A stretch of 38,714 bases of DNA from Xanthomonas arboricola (GCF_003353015.1 NZ_QREM01000009.1:17459-56172); one strand, 5' to 3'; shown: positions 1-7,694, counted from the first letter of the stretch. A program made the numbers and translations. The notes: generated by a model from the sequence alone, not told the origin.

Positions 1-95
1 GGAGACAGGTTGTGCTCGACGCAATGCAAGACGATGAAGGGATAACTCCGCTACGCCATCGATGCAGTGGCCGGGTAGATGTGTATAAGAGACAG
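1..95. other. Artefactual/chimeric end with Nextera (Tn5) mosaic end
   Basis: Positions 77-95 read AGATGTGTATAAGAGACAG, exactly the 19-bp Tn5 mosaic end used in Nextera libraries. The bases before it (1-76) do not continue the zinc-transporter gene that begins abruptly at 96. The forward frame across the junction gives the peptide VDVYKRQ and the reverse frame gives CLLYTS, both familiar marks of this contamination in deposited proteins. I read 1-95 as a library or assembly artefact, not chromosomal sequence. The origin of bases 1-76 is unknown. Confidence 0.92.
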
Positions 96-613
96 CCGCT
101 GGCGATGCCCTCGGGAATGTTATGGATGGCGATGGCGAACGCGAGCGGCATGCCGACCGCAGGGCTCTCCAGCGTGGCGAAGAAGGTCGCCAGGCCTTCG
201 GGGAAGTTGTGTGCGGTGATGGCGATGGCCGTCATCAGGCCGACCCGGCGGATATAGGCACGGTTGTCATCGCGGAACAGCGGATCGTCGATGGACAGGC
301 TCTGGTGCGGGTTGGGCACCAGGCGGTCGATCACCATGATCAACAGCATGCCGGCCAGGAACGCCAGCGTGCCGAAGGTGAAGCCGAGTTTGTCGTTATA
401 GGCGATGGAGAACGAGGCGATCGATTTGTTGAGGATTTCCGACAGCGAGACATACACCATCGCACCGCCGGCGAATGCCAGCCCGAACGCCAGCAGGCGC
501 GGATTGGGCTTCTTGGAGAACACGACCATCAGGCTGCCGAGTCCGGTCGCCAGGCCAGCCGCCAGCGTGACCGCAAAGGCGGTCCAGACATTGTGGGATG
601 ACACTTCGAGCAT
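96..613 (-). CDS. zupT: ZIP-family zinc/divalent metal transporter, 3' end missing
   Basis: Inner-membrane metal importer of the ZIP/ZupT family. From the ATG at 613 about 172 residues can be read. They include hydrophobic segments near residues 10-32, 40-60 and 78-97 and the two ZIP metal-site motifs, HNFPEG at residues 135-140 and HNIPEG at 164-169, which supply the paired His/Asn/Glu ligands of TM4 and TM5. ZupT proteins are usually about 270 residues, so roughly the last third is absent. The frame stays open through the mosaic end at 77-95 into foreign sequence, so the loss is an assembly-edge artefact and not a biological truncation. The 278 bases to the next gene hold nothing I recognise. 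Confidence 0.85.
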
Positions 614-891
614 GTGACGCGCGACCTCGTGGAATGGAAGCTACTCTGCGGGGAGCGTGGCGACTGCTGCTGCGCACTCTGCGCATGGCCACGCTGCGCC
701 TGCAGGATGGCCATGCCTGGATGACGAACACGTGGTGTCTGACGCGATAACTACGACGCGTGCACGCTGGCGTCGGGCGTGCACCGTGGTTGGCTGGAGC
801 TGATGCAGGCCGTTCGCCGTGCTCAGCCTTGCGTGCCGCGTGCCGCGCATTGCCGTGGCCACGCGCCGGCGCGCACTACATCAAACGCGGC

Positions 892-1314
892 TCAGCCGCC
901 TCGACGCGCCCGCTCTTCGATGGCAAAGCACTCATCCGGGCGCGGCACCGTCGGCTTGAACGCGACAGGTACCTGGATGGTCTGCGGAACAGCCTGACCA
1001 TTGCGCGTCGCGGCGCGGAATTTCCACTCGCGCACGCGTTTTTGCGCAGCGTCGTCCAGCACCGGCTGGCCGCTGCTTTGCGCGACCGATACGTCGGTCG
1101 GGGTGCCTTCGACACCGACCACGACCCGGAGCACGGTGGTGCCGCCGACGCCGGCACAGGCCAGCTGCGGGGAGTACTCCGGTGGCGGCGTCTTCAAGGC
1201 GGCCAGTTCGGTCGGAGCCACCGCCGGCGCGGCCGGCTGCTGCGGCGACTTGCCACAGCCGCTGATGCCGACGGCAATGAACAGGCCGGCGAGGGCGGTG
1301 CGGGACGTGGTCAT
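892..1314 (-). CDS. TonB C-terminal-domain lipoprotein (energy transducer-like)
   Basis: A 140-residue protein with a lipoprotein-type signal (hydrophobic stretch, then ISGC with Cys20), a short Pro/Ala linker and a C-terminal TonB-like domain. The domain reads [20 protein letters not shown], then [17 protein letters not shown] and [13 protein letters not shown], the usual strand-helix-strand TonB_C pattern. Family knowledge puts such domains in the periplasm contacting TonB-dependent receptors, but lipid anchoring would place this one on a membrane surface and not as a classical inner-membrane TonB. The start ATG overlaps the stop of the upstream dehydratase gene (ATGA), so the two are translationally coupled. 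I cannot tell whether it is a true energy transducer. Confidence 0.8.
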   Translation of the reverse strand: MTTSRTALAGLFIAVGISGCGKSPQQPAAPAVAPTELAALKTPPPEYSPQLACAGVGGTTVLRVVVGVEGTPTDVSVAQSSGQPVLDDAAQKRVREWKFRAATRNGQAVPQTIQVPVAFKPTVPRPDECFAIEERARRGG

Positions 1315-1667
1315 GGGGTGGCTCCTTGATCGTAGAGCTGGGCAGTCTTGGCCGCACAGATGAAGTCGTTTTCGCTCAGTCCGCCGACGTCGTGGGTGGA
1401 ATAGCGCACCACCACGCGGTCGTAATGCACGCCCAGGTCGGGGTGGTGGTCTTCGCGGTGAGCGATCCACGCCAGCGCGTTGACGAAGGCCAGCGTGCGG
1501 TAGTAGTCGGCAAAGCGGAACGTACGGGTGATCGCCGTGCCGAGTTCGGCCAGCTCCCAGCCTGGTACCTGCGGCAGCAGTTCGGCCAGGCGCGCCTCGC
1601 CGAGCTTGTGGTCGCTGCCCTTGCGCGGCAGGCAGTGGGCCTGTTCCAGGGGAATCAGATCGGTCAT
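1311..1667 (-). CDS. phhB: Pterin-4a-carbinolamine dehydratase
   Basis: 118 residues, the normal size for the family. It dehydrates 4a-hydroxytetrahydrobiopterin, recycling the pterin cofactor of phenylalanine hydroxylase in the cytosol. The signature is clear: [20 protein letters not shown], then the histidine-rich active-site block [19 protein letters not shown] with His70, His74, His75 and His81, then [14 protein letters not shown] chose the ATG at 1667 because it gives the family-typical N-terminus; the longer upstream reading runs toward nfuA on the opposite strand. It is divergent from nfuA with 89 bp between starts. No phenylalanine hydroxylase gene lies in the window, so the partner enzyme must be elsewhere. 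The downstream TonB-like gene overlaps it by four bases. Confidence 0.9.
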   Translation of the reverse strand: MTDLIPLEQAHCLPRKGSDHKLGEARLAELLPQVPGWELAELGTAITRTFRFADYYRTLAFVNALAWIAHREDHHPDLGVHYDRVVVRYSTHDVGGLSENDFICAAKTAQLYDQGATP

Positions 1668-1756
1668 GACAGTCTCGCAGGGGTGGCGGACAGCGCGTTC
1701 ACTCAGGATCACGGTGTTCCATGAGCGCAGGCGCATTGAGCGGTAGAATAACCCGC

Positions 1757-2356
1757 ATGATCCAGATATCCGACAAAGCCCAAACCTATTTCCGCAAGCT
1801 CATCGAACGCGAGGGCGTGCCCGGCATGGGCGTGCGCCTGAGCGCGGTGGACGCAGGCACCCCGCGCGCCGACGCCCGGCTCGAGTTCGCCGAACCGGCG
1901 GATCTGAGCGGCGACGAGTGGGCGATCGACTGCGACGGCTTCACCTTGTATGTCGTCGCCGCCAGCGTGCCCTGGGTGGATGGCGCCGAGATCGACTACG
2001 TCACCCAGTCCACCGGCAACCAGCAGCTCACCATCAAGGCGCCCAAGATCAAGGGGGAAGCGCCGGCCGACTCCGCGTCGATGGTGGAGCGCGTGCGCTG
2101 GGTGGTGGAAAACGAGATCAATCCGCAGCTGGCATCGCACGGCGGCCGAGTGGCGGTGCAGGAAGTCTCGGCGGAGGGTGTCGTGCTGCTGCGCTTCGGC
2201 GGCGGTTGCCACGGGTGCGGCATGGCCGATGTGACCTTGAAGCAGGGCATCGAGAAGACCTTGATGGGGCGCGTGCCCGGCGTGATTGCGGTGCGCGACG
2301 CGACCGATCACGCCACCGGCGACGCGCCATATATTCCGCGCGACAGCGCGGCCTGA
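1757..2356 (+). CDS. nfuA: Fe-S biogenesis protein NfuA
   Basis: 199 residues, close to the roughly 190 of E. coli NfuA. It has the two-domain layout of the family: an N-terminal degenerate A-type carrier domain (residues 1-95, starting [17 protein letters not shown]) and a C-terminal Nfu domain (about 108-190). The Nfu domain carries the cluster-binding CxxC in GGGCHGCGM (Cys151 and Cys154). NfuA binds a [4Fe-4S] cluster and delivers it to apo-enzymes, especially under oxidative stress or iron limitation. The ATG at 1757 is preferred over an in-frame upstream start because it reproduces the conserved N-terminus. The next gene begins 13 bases after the stop and may be co-transcribed. Confidence 0.93.
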   Translation: MIQISDKAQTYFRKLIEREGVPGMGVRLSAVDAGTPRADARLEFAEPADLSGDEWAIDCDGFTLYVVAASVPWVDGAEIDYVTQSTGNQQLTIKAPKIKGEAPADSASMVERVRWVVENEINPQLASHGGRVAVQEVSAEGVVLLRFGGGCHGCGMADVTLKQGIEKTLMGRVPGVIAVRDATDHATGDAPYIPRDSAA

Positions 2357-2369
2357 TTCCGCGCCACCG

Positions 2370-4175
2370 GTGACCACGGCCGCCGATCTGCTGCAGGCAC
2401 TGCGCGCGCGCATGCCGGGCAAGCTCATCCTGGATCGGCGCACCGGCCTGCCGTATGGCTGGGCAACCTGGATGAGCAGTCGCACCAGGCCGGCGGCGTC
2501 ATTCAACGACGGCCAGGTGATGGACGTGCTGCTGGCGCGACCGGCGCCGCCGGCAGGCACTGGCATGGCGTTTATGTTGTCGCCGTTCCAGGCATTTCGC
2601 AGTCTGTGGTGGCAACACTGGGAGCCGCGGCCGAAGGACCAGCGACCGCAACACTGGCTGGCGCTGCTCGGCAGCCTCTTGATCCACCTTGGCTTCATCG
2701 CACTGCTCATCTGGGTCGTCACGGTGCGCTGGGCGCCGGATGACACCAAGACCGGCGACGAATCGCGGGTGCGCATGACCTTCATTGGCGACGGAGCGGC
2801 GGAGCAGGGCGGCGGGCAAGGGCAGCCCGCTGACGGGGCGCAGGCCGCCACGGGCGATGCGGCGTCAGCGTCGCAATCCAGTGCGTCCGCTGCGTCGGGC
2901 AGGCCGAGCAGAGCGAATGCAGCACCGTCGGAGCCTGCGCCCGCCGAGCCACCTGTCGATCCTTCAAGTCCTGCCCAGGCGCAGGACATCGCGCCCGAAG
3001 CGGTGGCTGCCGCTGCCAGCGAACCGGTGGCGCCTGAAGTGCCACGTGTGAGCGTGCAGGTGCCGCCGGTGACGATTGAATCGCCGCTGCAGGTCACCGA
3101 AACACCGGTGCCCACGACCGACTTCGTCGTGCCGCCGCCGCCCACGATCACGGTGGCTCCGCGCCCGGTCGCGCCAGCCGCCCCGCAGATCGAGGTGCGA
3201 CAGCGCGATATCCAGACCGTGACCGAGCAGCCGCAGCTGCGCGAATTGCAGCATCCTGCAGCTACCGTTGCGGTGCGCGCTGCCAACGCGCCAACGGTGC
3301 GCGAGCGGGAAATCGTCGTGCCGGACCGGCCACAGCTCGTTACGCCGTCCGTGCGCAGCCGCGAGATCGCACCGACGGTGCGCATGCCTGATGTGGCCGT
3401 TCGAACGGCCGAACTGCCCAGCGTGCCTGATCCGGCGTCCCAGCCGGCACCGGCAGCACCCACCCAACAGGCGCCGGTGACTCCGTCGCCGGCACCGTCT
3501 GCGCCAGTTGCCGCAGCAACGCAGCCATCGGCAGCTTCCAGGCAGCCCAGCCAGGCGCAGGCGGATCCAGCGCAAGCGGCGCACAGCAACACCGCAGCGG
3601 CGGCTGCATCTGCAAACAGGCCGGCGACCAGCAATGCCGGTCCGGCCCCGGCAGACCGCAGCGGCGGCTGGGATGTCGCGGCCAATGCAGACGACTGGAG
3701 CAAATCCGACCGTCGTCGCAGCGGCGAAGCCACCGGTGCCAATGGAGCGCGCAACGGCATGTTCAACGCGGACGGCAGCGTCCACGTCGCCGCCGGAACC
3801 GGCGATGCCGGCAACGGCGCGGGTGATCGCGGGCCGCCAGGCAGCGAAACCGACACCTGGACCCGCGACCAGATTGCCCAGGGCGGCACCTGGCTCAAAC
3901 GTCCGCCGTACGGCTACACGCCGACCTCGCTGGACAAGTACTGGATGCCGAACCAGTCGCTGCTGCAGGAATGGGTGCGGCGCGGCCTGAAGAAGATCGA
4001 GATCCCGATCCCCGGAACGACCACCAAGATCAGCTGCGTGGTGTCGTTGCTGCAGTTCGGCGGCGGCTGCGGCCTGAGCGACCCGAATCTCAACGATCAA
4101 CCGGCAACCGCCAGACCGCCGCCGGATGTGCCGTTCAAGCGGGAGCTGCAGGAAGACAATGGGGCTGTGCGGTGA
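2370..4175 (+). CDS. Single-pass Pro/Ala-rich transmembrane repetitive protein
   Basis: About 601 residues from a GTG at 2370; an ATG at 2412 is the alternative start. A cytoplasmic N-terminal segment (about 85-90 residues) is followed by one membrane helix, LLGSLLIHLGFIALLIWVV, then more than 300 residues rich in Pro, Ala, Val, Thr and Gln with recurring short motifs of the type VREREIVVPDRP and VRSREIAPTVRMP. A conserved-looking C-terminal domain follows (WLKRPPYGYTPTSLDKYW, then WVRRGLKKIEIPIPGTTTK, with two cysteines in the last 50 residues). The topology resembles TonB-like periplasm-spanning proteins, but I see no TonB signature. Similar proteins in xanthomonads are labelled transmembrane repetitive protein; the function is unknown. 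It starts 13 bases after nfuA. Confidence 0.75.
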   Translation: MTTAADLLQALRARMPGKLILDRRTGLPYGWATWMSSRTRPAASFNDGQVMDVLLARPAPPAGTGMAFMLSPFQAFRSLWWQHWEPRPKDQRPQHWLALLGSLLIHLGFIALLIWVVTVRWAPDDTKTGDESRVRMTFIGDGAAEQGGGQGQPADGAQAATGDAASASQSSASAASGRPSRANAAPSEPAPAEPPVDPSSPAQAQDIAPEAVAAAASEPVAPEVPRVSVQVPPVTIESPLQVTETPVPTTDFVVPPPPTITVAPRPVAPAAPQIEVRQRDIQTVTEQPQLRELQHPAATVAVRAANAPTVREREIVVPDRPQLVTPSVRSREIAPTVRMPDVAVRTAELPSVPDPASQPAPAAPTQQAPVTPSPAPSAPVAAATQPSAASRQPSQAQADPAQAAHSNTAAAAASANRPATSNAGPAPADRSGGWDVAANADDWSKSDRRRSGEATGANGARNGMFNADGSVHVAAGTGDAGNGAGDRGPPGSETDTWTRDQIAQGGTWLKRPPYGYTPTSLDKYWMPNQSLLQEWVRRGLKKIEIPIPGTTTKISCVVSLLQFGGGCGLSDPNLNDQPATARPPPDVPFKRELQEDNGAVR

Positions 4176-4191
4176 ATAGCTGCCGAGTCGG

Positions 4192-4219
4192 AACTGACAT
4201 AATATACATTATGCGAAAT
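4192..4219. other. dif-like XerC/XerD recombination site
   Basis: The core CATAATATACATTATGCG is identical to the reverse complement of the E. coli dif core. The arrangement is an 11-bp arm at 4192-4202, a 6-bp centre (TATACA) at 4203-4208 and an 11-bp arm at 4209-4219 (TTATGCGAAAT). The XerC-side arm fits; the XerD-side arm (AACTGACATAA) departs from the usual ATTTAACATAA in its outer bases. dif is where XerCD resolves chromosome dimers, and Xanthomonas filamentous phages integrate at it. The site lies 97 bases before a phage-type gene, so it may be the chromosomal dif or a hybrid left by integration. Confidence 0.8.
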
Positions 4220-4316
4220 CAGCTCTTGGGGCGGCACGGCCGAGGTTCCGCTGGATCTGGCTCTGGATCAAATCTTGCCTGCCTAGCCGTTCCCCTCGCG
4301 AAACGGAACTCGCAGC

Positions 4317-4670
4317 ATGACTGATACCTACGACATTGACCGCCGCCCACCATGCTGGCCCGTTGGCGAGCAATGCCCAAACAGCTGCGCGGCAGATCTG
4401 CATCGGCGCGTCGTCACCAACCATGTGGAACTTACGGGGCCGTGGGCTGGCTGGCGCTTGGCCGGGCGCGACCTGGTTGCGCCCAGCGGCGAACGGATAC
4501 CAGAACGGCGCCTGCGCGGATTGGTGTGGCATGCCAATGCCAGCGACATGCGGGATTCGGTCCGCAGGCGGAACGCCAAACGCAAGGCGGTTCAGCAGTC
4601 AATGGTCAAGGTCGTCGTGGTGGATCTTGGCGAATGGCGAGACCGCCACTTCGGACGCATCGCGGGATAA
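4317..4670 (+). CDS. DUF3653-type phage-associated protein
   Basis: 117 residues. The centre reads GPWAGWRLAGRDLVAPSGER followed by RRLRGLVWHANASDMRDSVR, which I match to the small DUF3653 proteins common in Xanthomonas filamentous phages and prophage remnants. Their role is not established; a basic DNA-binding or phage regulatory role is conceivable from the Arg-rich C-terminus but is only inference. The N-terminal 35 residues contain three cysteines. Its position just downstream of the dif-like site supports a phage origin. I see no replication (gpII), coat or assembly (gpI) gene alongside, so a whole phage is not present. Confidence 0.65.
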   Translation: MTDTYDIDRRPPCWPVGEQCPNSCAADLHRRVVTNHVELTGPWAGWRLAGRDLVAPSGERIPERRLRGLVWHANASDMRDSVRRRNAKRKAVQQSMVKVVVVDLGEWRDRHFGRIAG

Positions 4671-4680
4671 GGCGTTATCC

Positions 4681-4699
4681 GTAGGGGCTATGCCCCTAC
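4681..4699. terminator. Hairpin between convergent genes
   Basis: Perfect inverted repeat GTAGGGGC-TAT-GCCCCTAC (8-bp stem, 3-base loop) between the DUF3653 gene ending at 4670 and the convergent gene ending at 4707. There is no T-tract on either side. A weak bidirectional terminator or a phage-derived structural element are both possible. Confidence 0.45.
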
Positions 4700-4706
4700 A
4701 CCCGGA

Positions 4707-5099
4707 TTATTTGCAGGCGTCTTGGACTGCGTTGTCCCATTGGCTGGAAAGCGCGAAGTCTCGGTGTACTCCGGCAGCCTCATAGACAGTGGCACGGCTA
4801 CGCTTTGCGGATTCGCATGCGTTACCCGATTGCGAGCCAGAGATATAGGCAGCAGACGATGCAGACCGGTCGGCGGCGTATCGGCGGTCGAGTTGCTTGC
4901 GAATACGGTAAAGCCGCCATTGCTCAGCATTGCTCTGTTCAGGAACTGGCGCGGCATCCCACACTTTTTCAGGGGGGGCGGCAGTGCACGGGGCTGACTG
5001 ATAGACAACCTGACCACGTTCACGGCATTTATGGACTTGCTGAGCCTGGACAGGCATAGCGAACGCGACCAATACAACGAGAAAACTTCTAGCTTCCAT
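4707..5099 (-). CDS. Small secreted DUF4124-like protein
   Basis: 130 residues with a signal peptide (MEARSFLVVLVAFAMPVQA, cleavage likely before QQVHKC). The mature protein opens with VHKCRERGQVVYQSAPC, the pattern of DUF4124 proteins: a Cys-containing beta hairpin followed by a predicted helical, charged region. A periplasmic location is expected; no activity is known for the family. A good ribosome site (AAGGGGTAGGG) lies just before the ATG at 5099. The gene starts 15 bases after the stop of the frameshifted traX-like gene on the same strand, so the two probably formed one transcript. Confidence 0.75.
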   Translation of the reverse strand: MEARSFLVVLVAFAMPVQAQQVHKCRERGQVVYQSAPCTAAPPEKVWDAAPVPEQSNAEQWRLYRIRKQLDRRYAADRSASSAAYISGSQSGNACESAKRSRATVYEAAGVHRDFALSSQWDNAVQDACK

Positions 5100-5114
5100 G
5101 CCCTACCCCTTGGC

Positions 5115-5686
5115 TTAGGTAGGAATCATAACGACAGCGGAAAGAACAGCAAGATGTCCCGCGTAATAGCCGTAAAACGCCCAGCGCGTGCGTGGGAGAT
5201 TCCAATTGCGATAGCCGAACTCGCATAGCGGAATGGCCAGAAGTGCCCAGAGGTTGCCGTTGTAAAGGCACAGCAGCGTCATGGTCAGCACGACAGGCAC
5301 AGGCATGCGGATGTGAGCCAGGGTGGTTGTCGAGTCATACCAGGCAAAAATGTTGACCAAGCGGCCCTGCCCTTGAACCAGTGCCAGGCAGCCAGAACGA
5401 GCCAGACGCCCGTCCACTGGCAATCAACGAATGCCGGCGCCAGCAGGCCCAGGAACGCCGCCAGCGGCCACTCACGACGATCTACAGCCCAGACCAGGCA
5501 TGCAGCCAGGCAGAAGTTCAGCAGCACGTTGAGCGGCCACCAGCTGCCAAAGACCCAAGCGTGAATAGCTGTTAGCTCTCGCAGCCCATCCGGTGCACTG
5601 CGCGTAGTGCGCGAAACCCTTCCCGCAGCAGCGAAGCCCAGATGACCCGGTGCGTAGCTGCAGCGCCAAATCAGAAACTCACGCAT
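5115..5686 (-). pseudogene. TraX-like membrane protein, frameshifted and N-terminally short
   Basis: Two overlapping frames together give one TraX-family sequence. The first (from about 5580 down) reads AIHAWVFGSWWPLNVLLNF and continues through FVDCQWTGVWLVLAAWHWFKG. The second (ending at 5115) takes over with LVNIFAWYDSTTT, LLCLYNGNLWALLAIP and RWAFYGYYAGHLAVLS. The switch lies near 5360-5375 and fits loss of one base. TraX proteins are polytopic membrane proteins of about 240 residues, and the N-terminal membrane segments expected before AIHAWVFG are missing. Both a real pseudogene and a sequencing error at the frameshift are possible; the N-terminal loss argues for decay. The family is linked to F-pilin acetylation, but no conjugation genes are nearby. 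Confidence 0.65.
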
Positions 5687-5744
5687 CCCGCCTACCGGCG
5701 CATATCGACAATCAGAGCGTCATCCCGCATCGCCCAGAGACGCT

Positions 5745-6029
5745 ATGAACGACTACGGTTCTTATCGCTACCTGCCTGCCGATGGTTGGTACGCCACCTA
5801 TTCAAAAGCTGCCGAGGCCGATGAGCCACGCGTCTTCCAGCGCGTGGCCCTATGGCGGGTGGCCCCGCATGGAACGATCGTTGGGCTGATCTCTTCGCCC
5901 GACCATAGCCAGGACGAGAGCGAATCGCAGCTTCTGAGCGCACCGCGCGGTCTAGGCGTCCACTACATCCACATTGATGATCTGACCGCAGAGGAACGCG
6001 AGCAGATCCGCCGCAGACGTTTCAGTTGA
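5745..6029 (+). CDS. Small conserved-looking hypothetical protein
   Basis: 94 residues from the ATG at 5745, with no signal peptide or membrane segment. It opens MNDYGSYRYLPADGWYATY, has a middle stretch resembling a small beta-rich domain (VFQRVALWRVAPHGTIVGLI) and ends in a charged helix with a basic tail (AEEREQIRRRRFS). I do not recognise the family. Codon use looks native. It stands alone between the divergent traX-like remnant and the lipase gene on its own strand, 49 bases upstream of the latter; co-transcription is possible but unproven. Confidence 0.6.
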   Translation: MNDYGSYRYLPADGWYATYSKAAEADEPRVFQRVALWRVAPHGTIVGLISSPDHSQDESESQLLSAPRGLGVHYIHIDDLTAEEREQIRRRRFS

Positions 6030-6078
6030 TCGCCTTTGCGAGGTCTAATCCCTGCGGACTCATTTGGAATCTGACGAG

Positions 6079-7344
6079 ATGCGAACTGCTTCAATGTCTT
6101 TGCTAAGTCTTCCGCACGCGAAGACTGTCGTCCCCGACGTCGGTGCGCCTGTGTCCGTTACCGCTTCCCCCTGTCAGGTGCGCGACAGCGCGGGGGCGTT
6201 CGCCGGCCTCAATGCTGCGCCGGTCAAACGCATACGCAAGACGCTGCAATCGACCATGGCAAAGGCAGAGCGATCATGTCACGTGCCTCTGCTGCAGATA
6301 GATGCCCAAACCTCCGATCTCGCCAGTGCGATTGCACAGGTGGATGGTGCATCGGCACAGTCGTCCAGGCAGGATGAGCAATGGGAGATGCACTGCCGTG
6401 TTGTCCTCGAATGCATGCGCGCATGCGCGGGCGAATCCTACACGGCCGATCTGGCGACGGTGGCCGACATCGGCGGGCTCCATCTTGATGCGCCGATGTC
6501 CACGCCGCGGTTGAAATTGTGGGAGGGGGCGACGGACGACGCGATCGTGGTGGTGCTGGGCTTCTCCGGCACTCGCTTGGATGTGACCAACGATCTGCTG
6601 TGCGACATGAGAAGCCAGATCGCCCAGCCGCACGTCAACATATTGGACGAACGCCTTCCCACGTTGGGCAAGGTGGGCGCAGGCTGGCAGGAATGGTGGC
6701 ACTCCGAAGCTCAGCTGCCGCGCGCCGAAGGAGCCATCATGAAGGACGTGCTGATACGCTACTCGAACTTGGCGCGGGACAGCGGCAAGGCATTATTGAT
6801 GTCATTGACGGGACATAGCTTGGGCGCGTCAGGGGCCATGGTCGCCGGCTTCGATATCGCGCACTTTCTGCGTGCGGCCGGAGCCAGTGGCAAGGTCAGC
6901 GTGTATGCCTTCAACCCGCCACGGCTGGGGCAAGCGGGCATCGTGAGGCGCTACAGGGACAGCCTGACATCGGAGCGCAGCGCATTGCACTTCACGCTCC
7001 GCCAGTTCACTCGCACGCTGGATCCGATCCAGTCCATGCCCTTTTTCATGCATCACCCGCACTGGAATCAAGACAGGGCAGCCACTGGCGAGCGCGCCGG
7101 CAGCGCCAGCGGCGATCGCTTCGCGCAATTCGTCACCATTACAGACCAGCCGGCGAGCAGGATCAATCTGGCGGACAACCACGAATTGACGGTGTGGGGC
7201 CCTTATTTCCTGTCCAAGATCGAGCAGGCCAAGTTGCAGCGCATCTTCTCTCCCGTGGAGGTGTCAGAACGGACATCCGGAGACTCGCGTATTTCCCGCA
7301 GGCAACTGTTCGTCTCCTTTAAAAATTCTCTAACAGGGTTGTAA
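6079..7344 (+). CDS. Class 3 lipase-domain protein, candidate type III effector (XopAP-like)
   Basis: 421 residues from the ATG at 6079 (GACGAG upstream); an in-frame TTG at 6064 is an alternative start. The first 130 residues are Ser/Ala/Thr-rich with no Sec signal, as in many type III effectors. From about residue 150 the protein is a lipase_3 alpha/beta hydrolase: IVVVLGFSGTRLD (oxyanion region), the nucleophile elbow GHSLGASGA (Ser247), YAFNPPRLG, a candidate Asp315 in RTLDPIQSMP and a candidate His368 in DNHELTVW. This layout matches the Xanthomonas XopAP / Ralstonia RipAL type of effector, thought to act on host lipids. No perfect PIP box was found upstream. It lies directly before the effector-bearing Tn3 cassette. 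The lipase call is secure; effector status is inference. Confidence 0.7.
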   Translation: MRTASMSLLSLPHAKTVVPDVGAPVSVTASPCQVRDSAGAFAGLNAAPVKRIRKTLQSTMAKAERSCHVPLLQIDAQTSDLASAIAQVDGASAQSSRQDEQWEMHCRVVLECMRACAGESYTADLATVADIGGLHLDAPMSTPRLKLWEGATDDAIVVVLGFSGTRLDVTNDLLCDMRSQIAQPHVNILDERLPTLGKVGAGWQEWWHSEAQLPRAEGAIMKDVLIRYSNLARDSGKALLMSLTGHSLGASGAMVAGFDIAHFLRAAGASGKVSVYAFNPPRLGQAGIVRRYRDSLTSERSALHFTLRQFTRTLDPIQSMPFFMHHPHWNQDRAATGERAGSASGDRFAQFVTITDQPASRINLADNHELTVWGPYFLSKIEQAKLQRIFSPVEVSERTSGDSRISRRQLFVSFKNSLTGL

Positions 7345-7354
7345 GCCGGAAGAC

Positions 7355-7443
7355 GGTCGGCAGGAATCCGTAAAAAATTTCTTGACTTAAAGCAAGTTAG
7401 CTCACTTTTGGCTGTTTTTTTACACGAATCCTTGCCGACCCTC
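7355..7443 (+). repeat. 89-bp palindromic-ended repeat, copy A
   Basis: An AT-rich core is bounded by inverted ends GGTCGGCAGGAATC and GAATCCTTGCCGACC. Reverse-complementing 8108-8196 gives a second copy matching at 75 of 89 positions by hand count. Copy A lies just after the lipase gene and outside the Tn3 cassette; copy B lies inside the cassette in opposite orientation. Likely a non-coding MITE- or REP-like element; I do not recognise a named family. Confidence 0.75.
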
Positions 7444-7597
7444 TCATTAGCCTGCCGCAGGGCGAGCTGCAACTCCTGCACCTGGTGCTCGTGCCGACGC
7501 TGCTCTGGTCTCTCACGGAAGTCCGGTAGTGCTCCAGGGCTTCCCTGGCATGCTCGTGCTCGTGCACCAGCGACTGGACATGGGGTTCAGCCGACAT
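7430..7597 (-). pseudogene. Coiled-coil (KfrA-like?) gene fragment
   Basis: From an ATG at 7597 the minus strand reads MSAEPHVQSLVHEHEHAREA and on through LEHYRTSV. After a frame shift it continues as RPEQRRHEHQVQELQLALRQ then ANERVGKD, a charged heptad-like coiled coil of the kind found in KfrA-type plasmid DNA-binding proteins. The reading then runs into repeat copy A and loses sense. The fragment begins six bases outside the left inverted repeat of the Tn3 cassette. I read it as the broken end of a plasmid- or island-type gene; the KfrA label is tentative. Confidence 0.4.
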
Positions 7598-7602
7598 ACG
7601 TG

Positions 7603-7665
7603 TAAAAATAGCTCACAAGATTGGATTTCATCCATTGCATCAGTGAGTTAGCGGATATTCTGGCG
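7603..7665 (+). repeat. Left 63-bp terminal inverted repeat
   Basis: Starts TAAAAATAGCTCACAAG and ends GCGGATATTCTGGCG. It is the reverse complement of 10877-10939 except for one base (C at 7660, where the partner implies T). The inner side shows a few further scattered matches. It does not begin with the GGGG common in Tn3-family ends. Confidence 0.9.
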
Positions 7666-7694
7666 AAAAACAGCTCCTGCGGTCTATCCCCCGC

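Noticed and set aside
1709..3898. A 729-codon minus-strand open frame opposite nfuA and the Pro/Ala-rich protein
   Set aside because: Its translation is low-complexity and mirrors the opposite coding strand; nfuA (CxxC motif) and the plus-strand gene explain the region.
5894..6060. A TTCGC upstream of the lipase gene as half of a PIP box
   Set aside because: There is no second TTCGB 15 bases away, so it does not meet the consensus.
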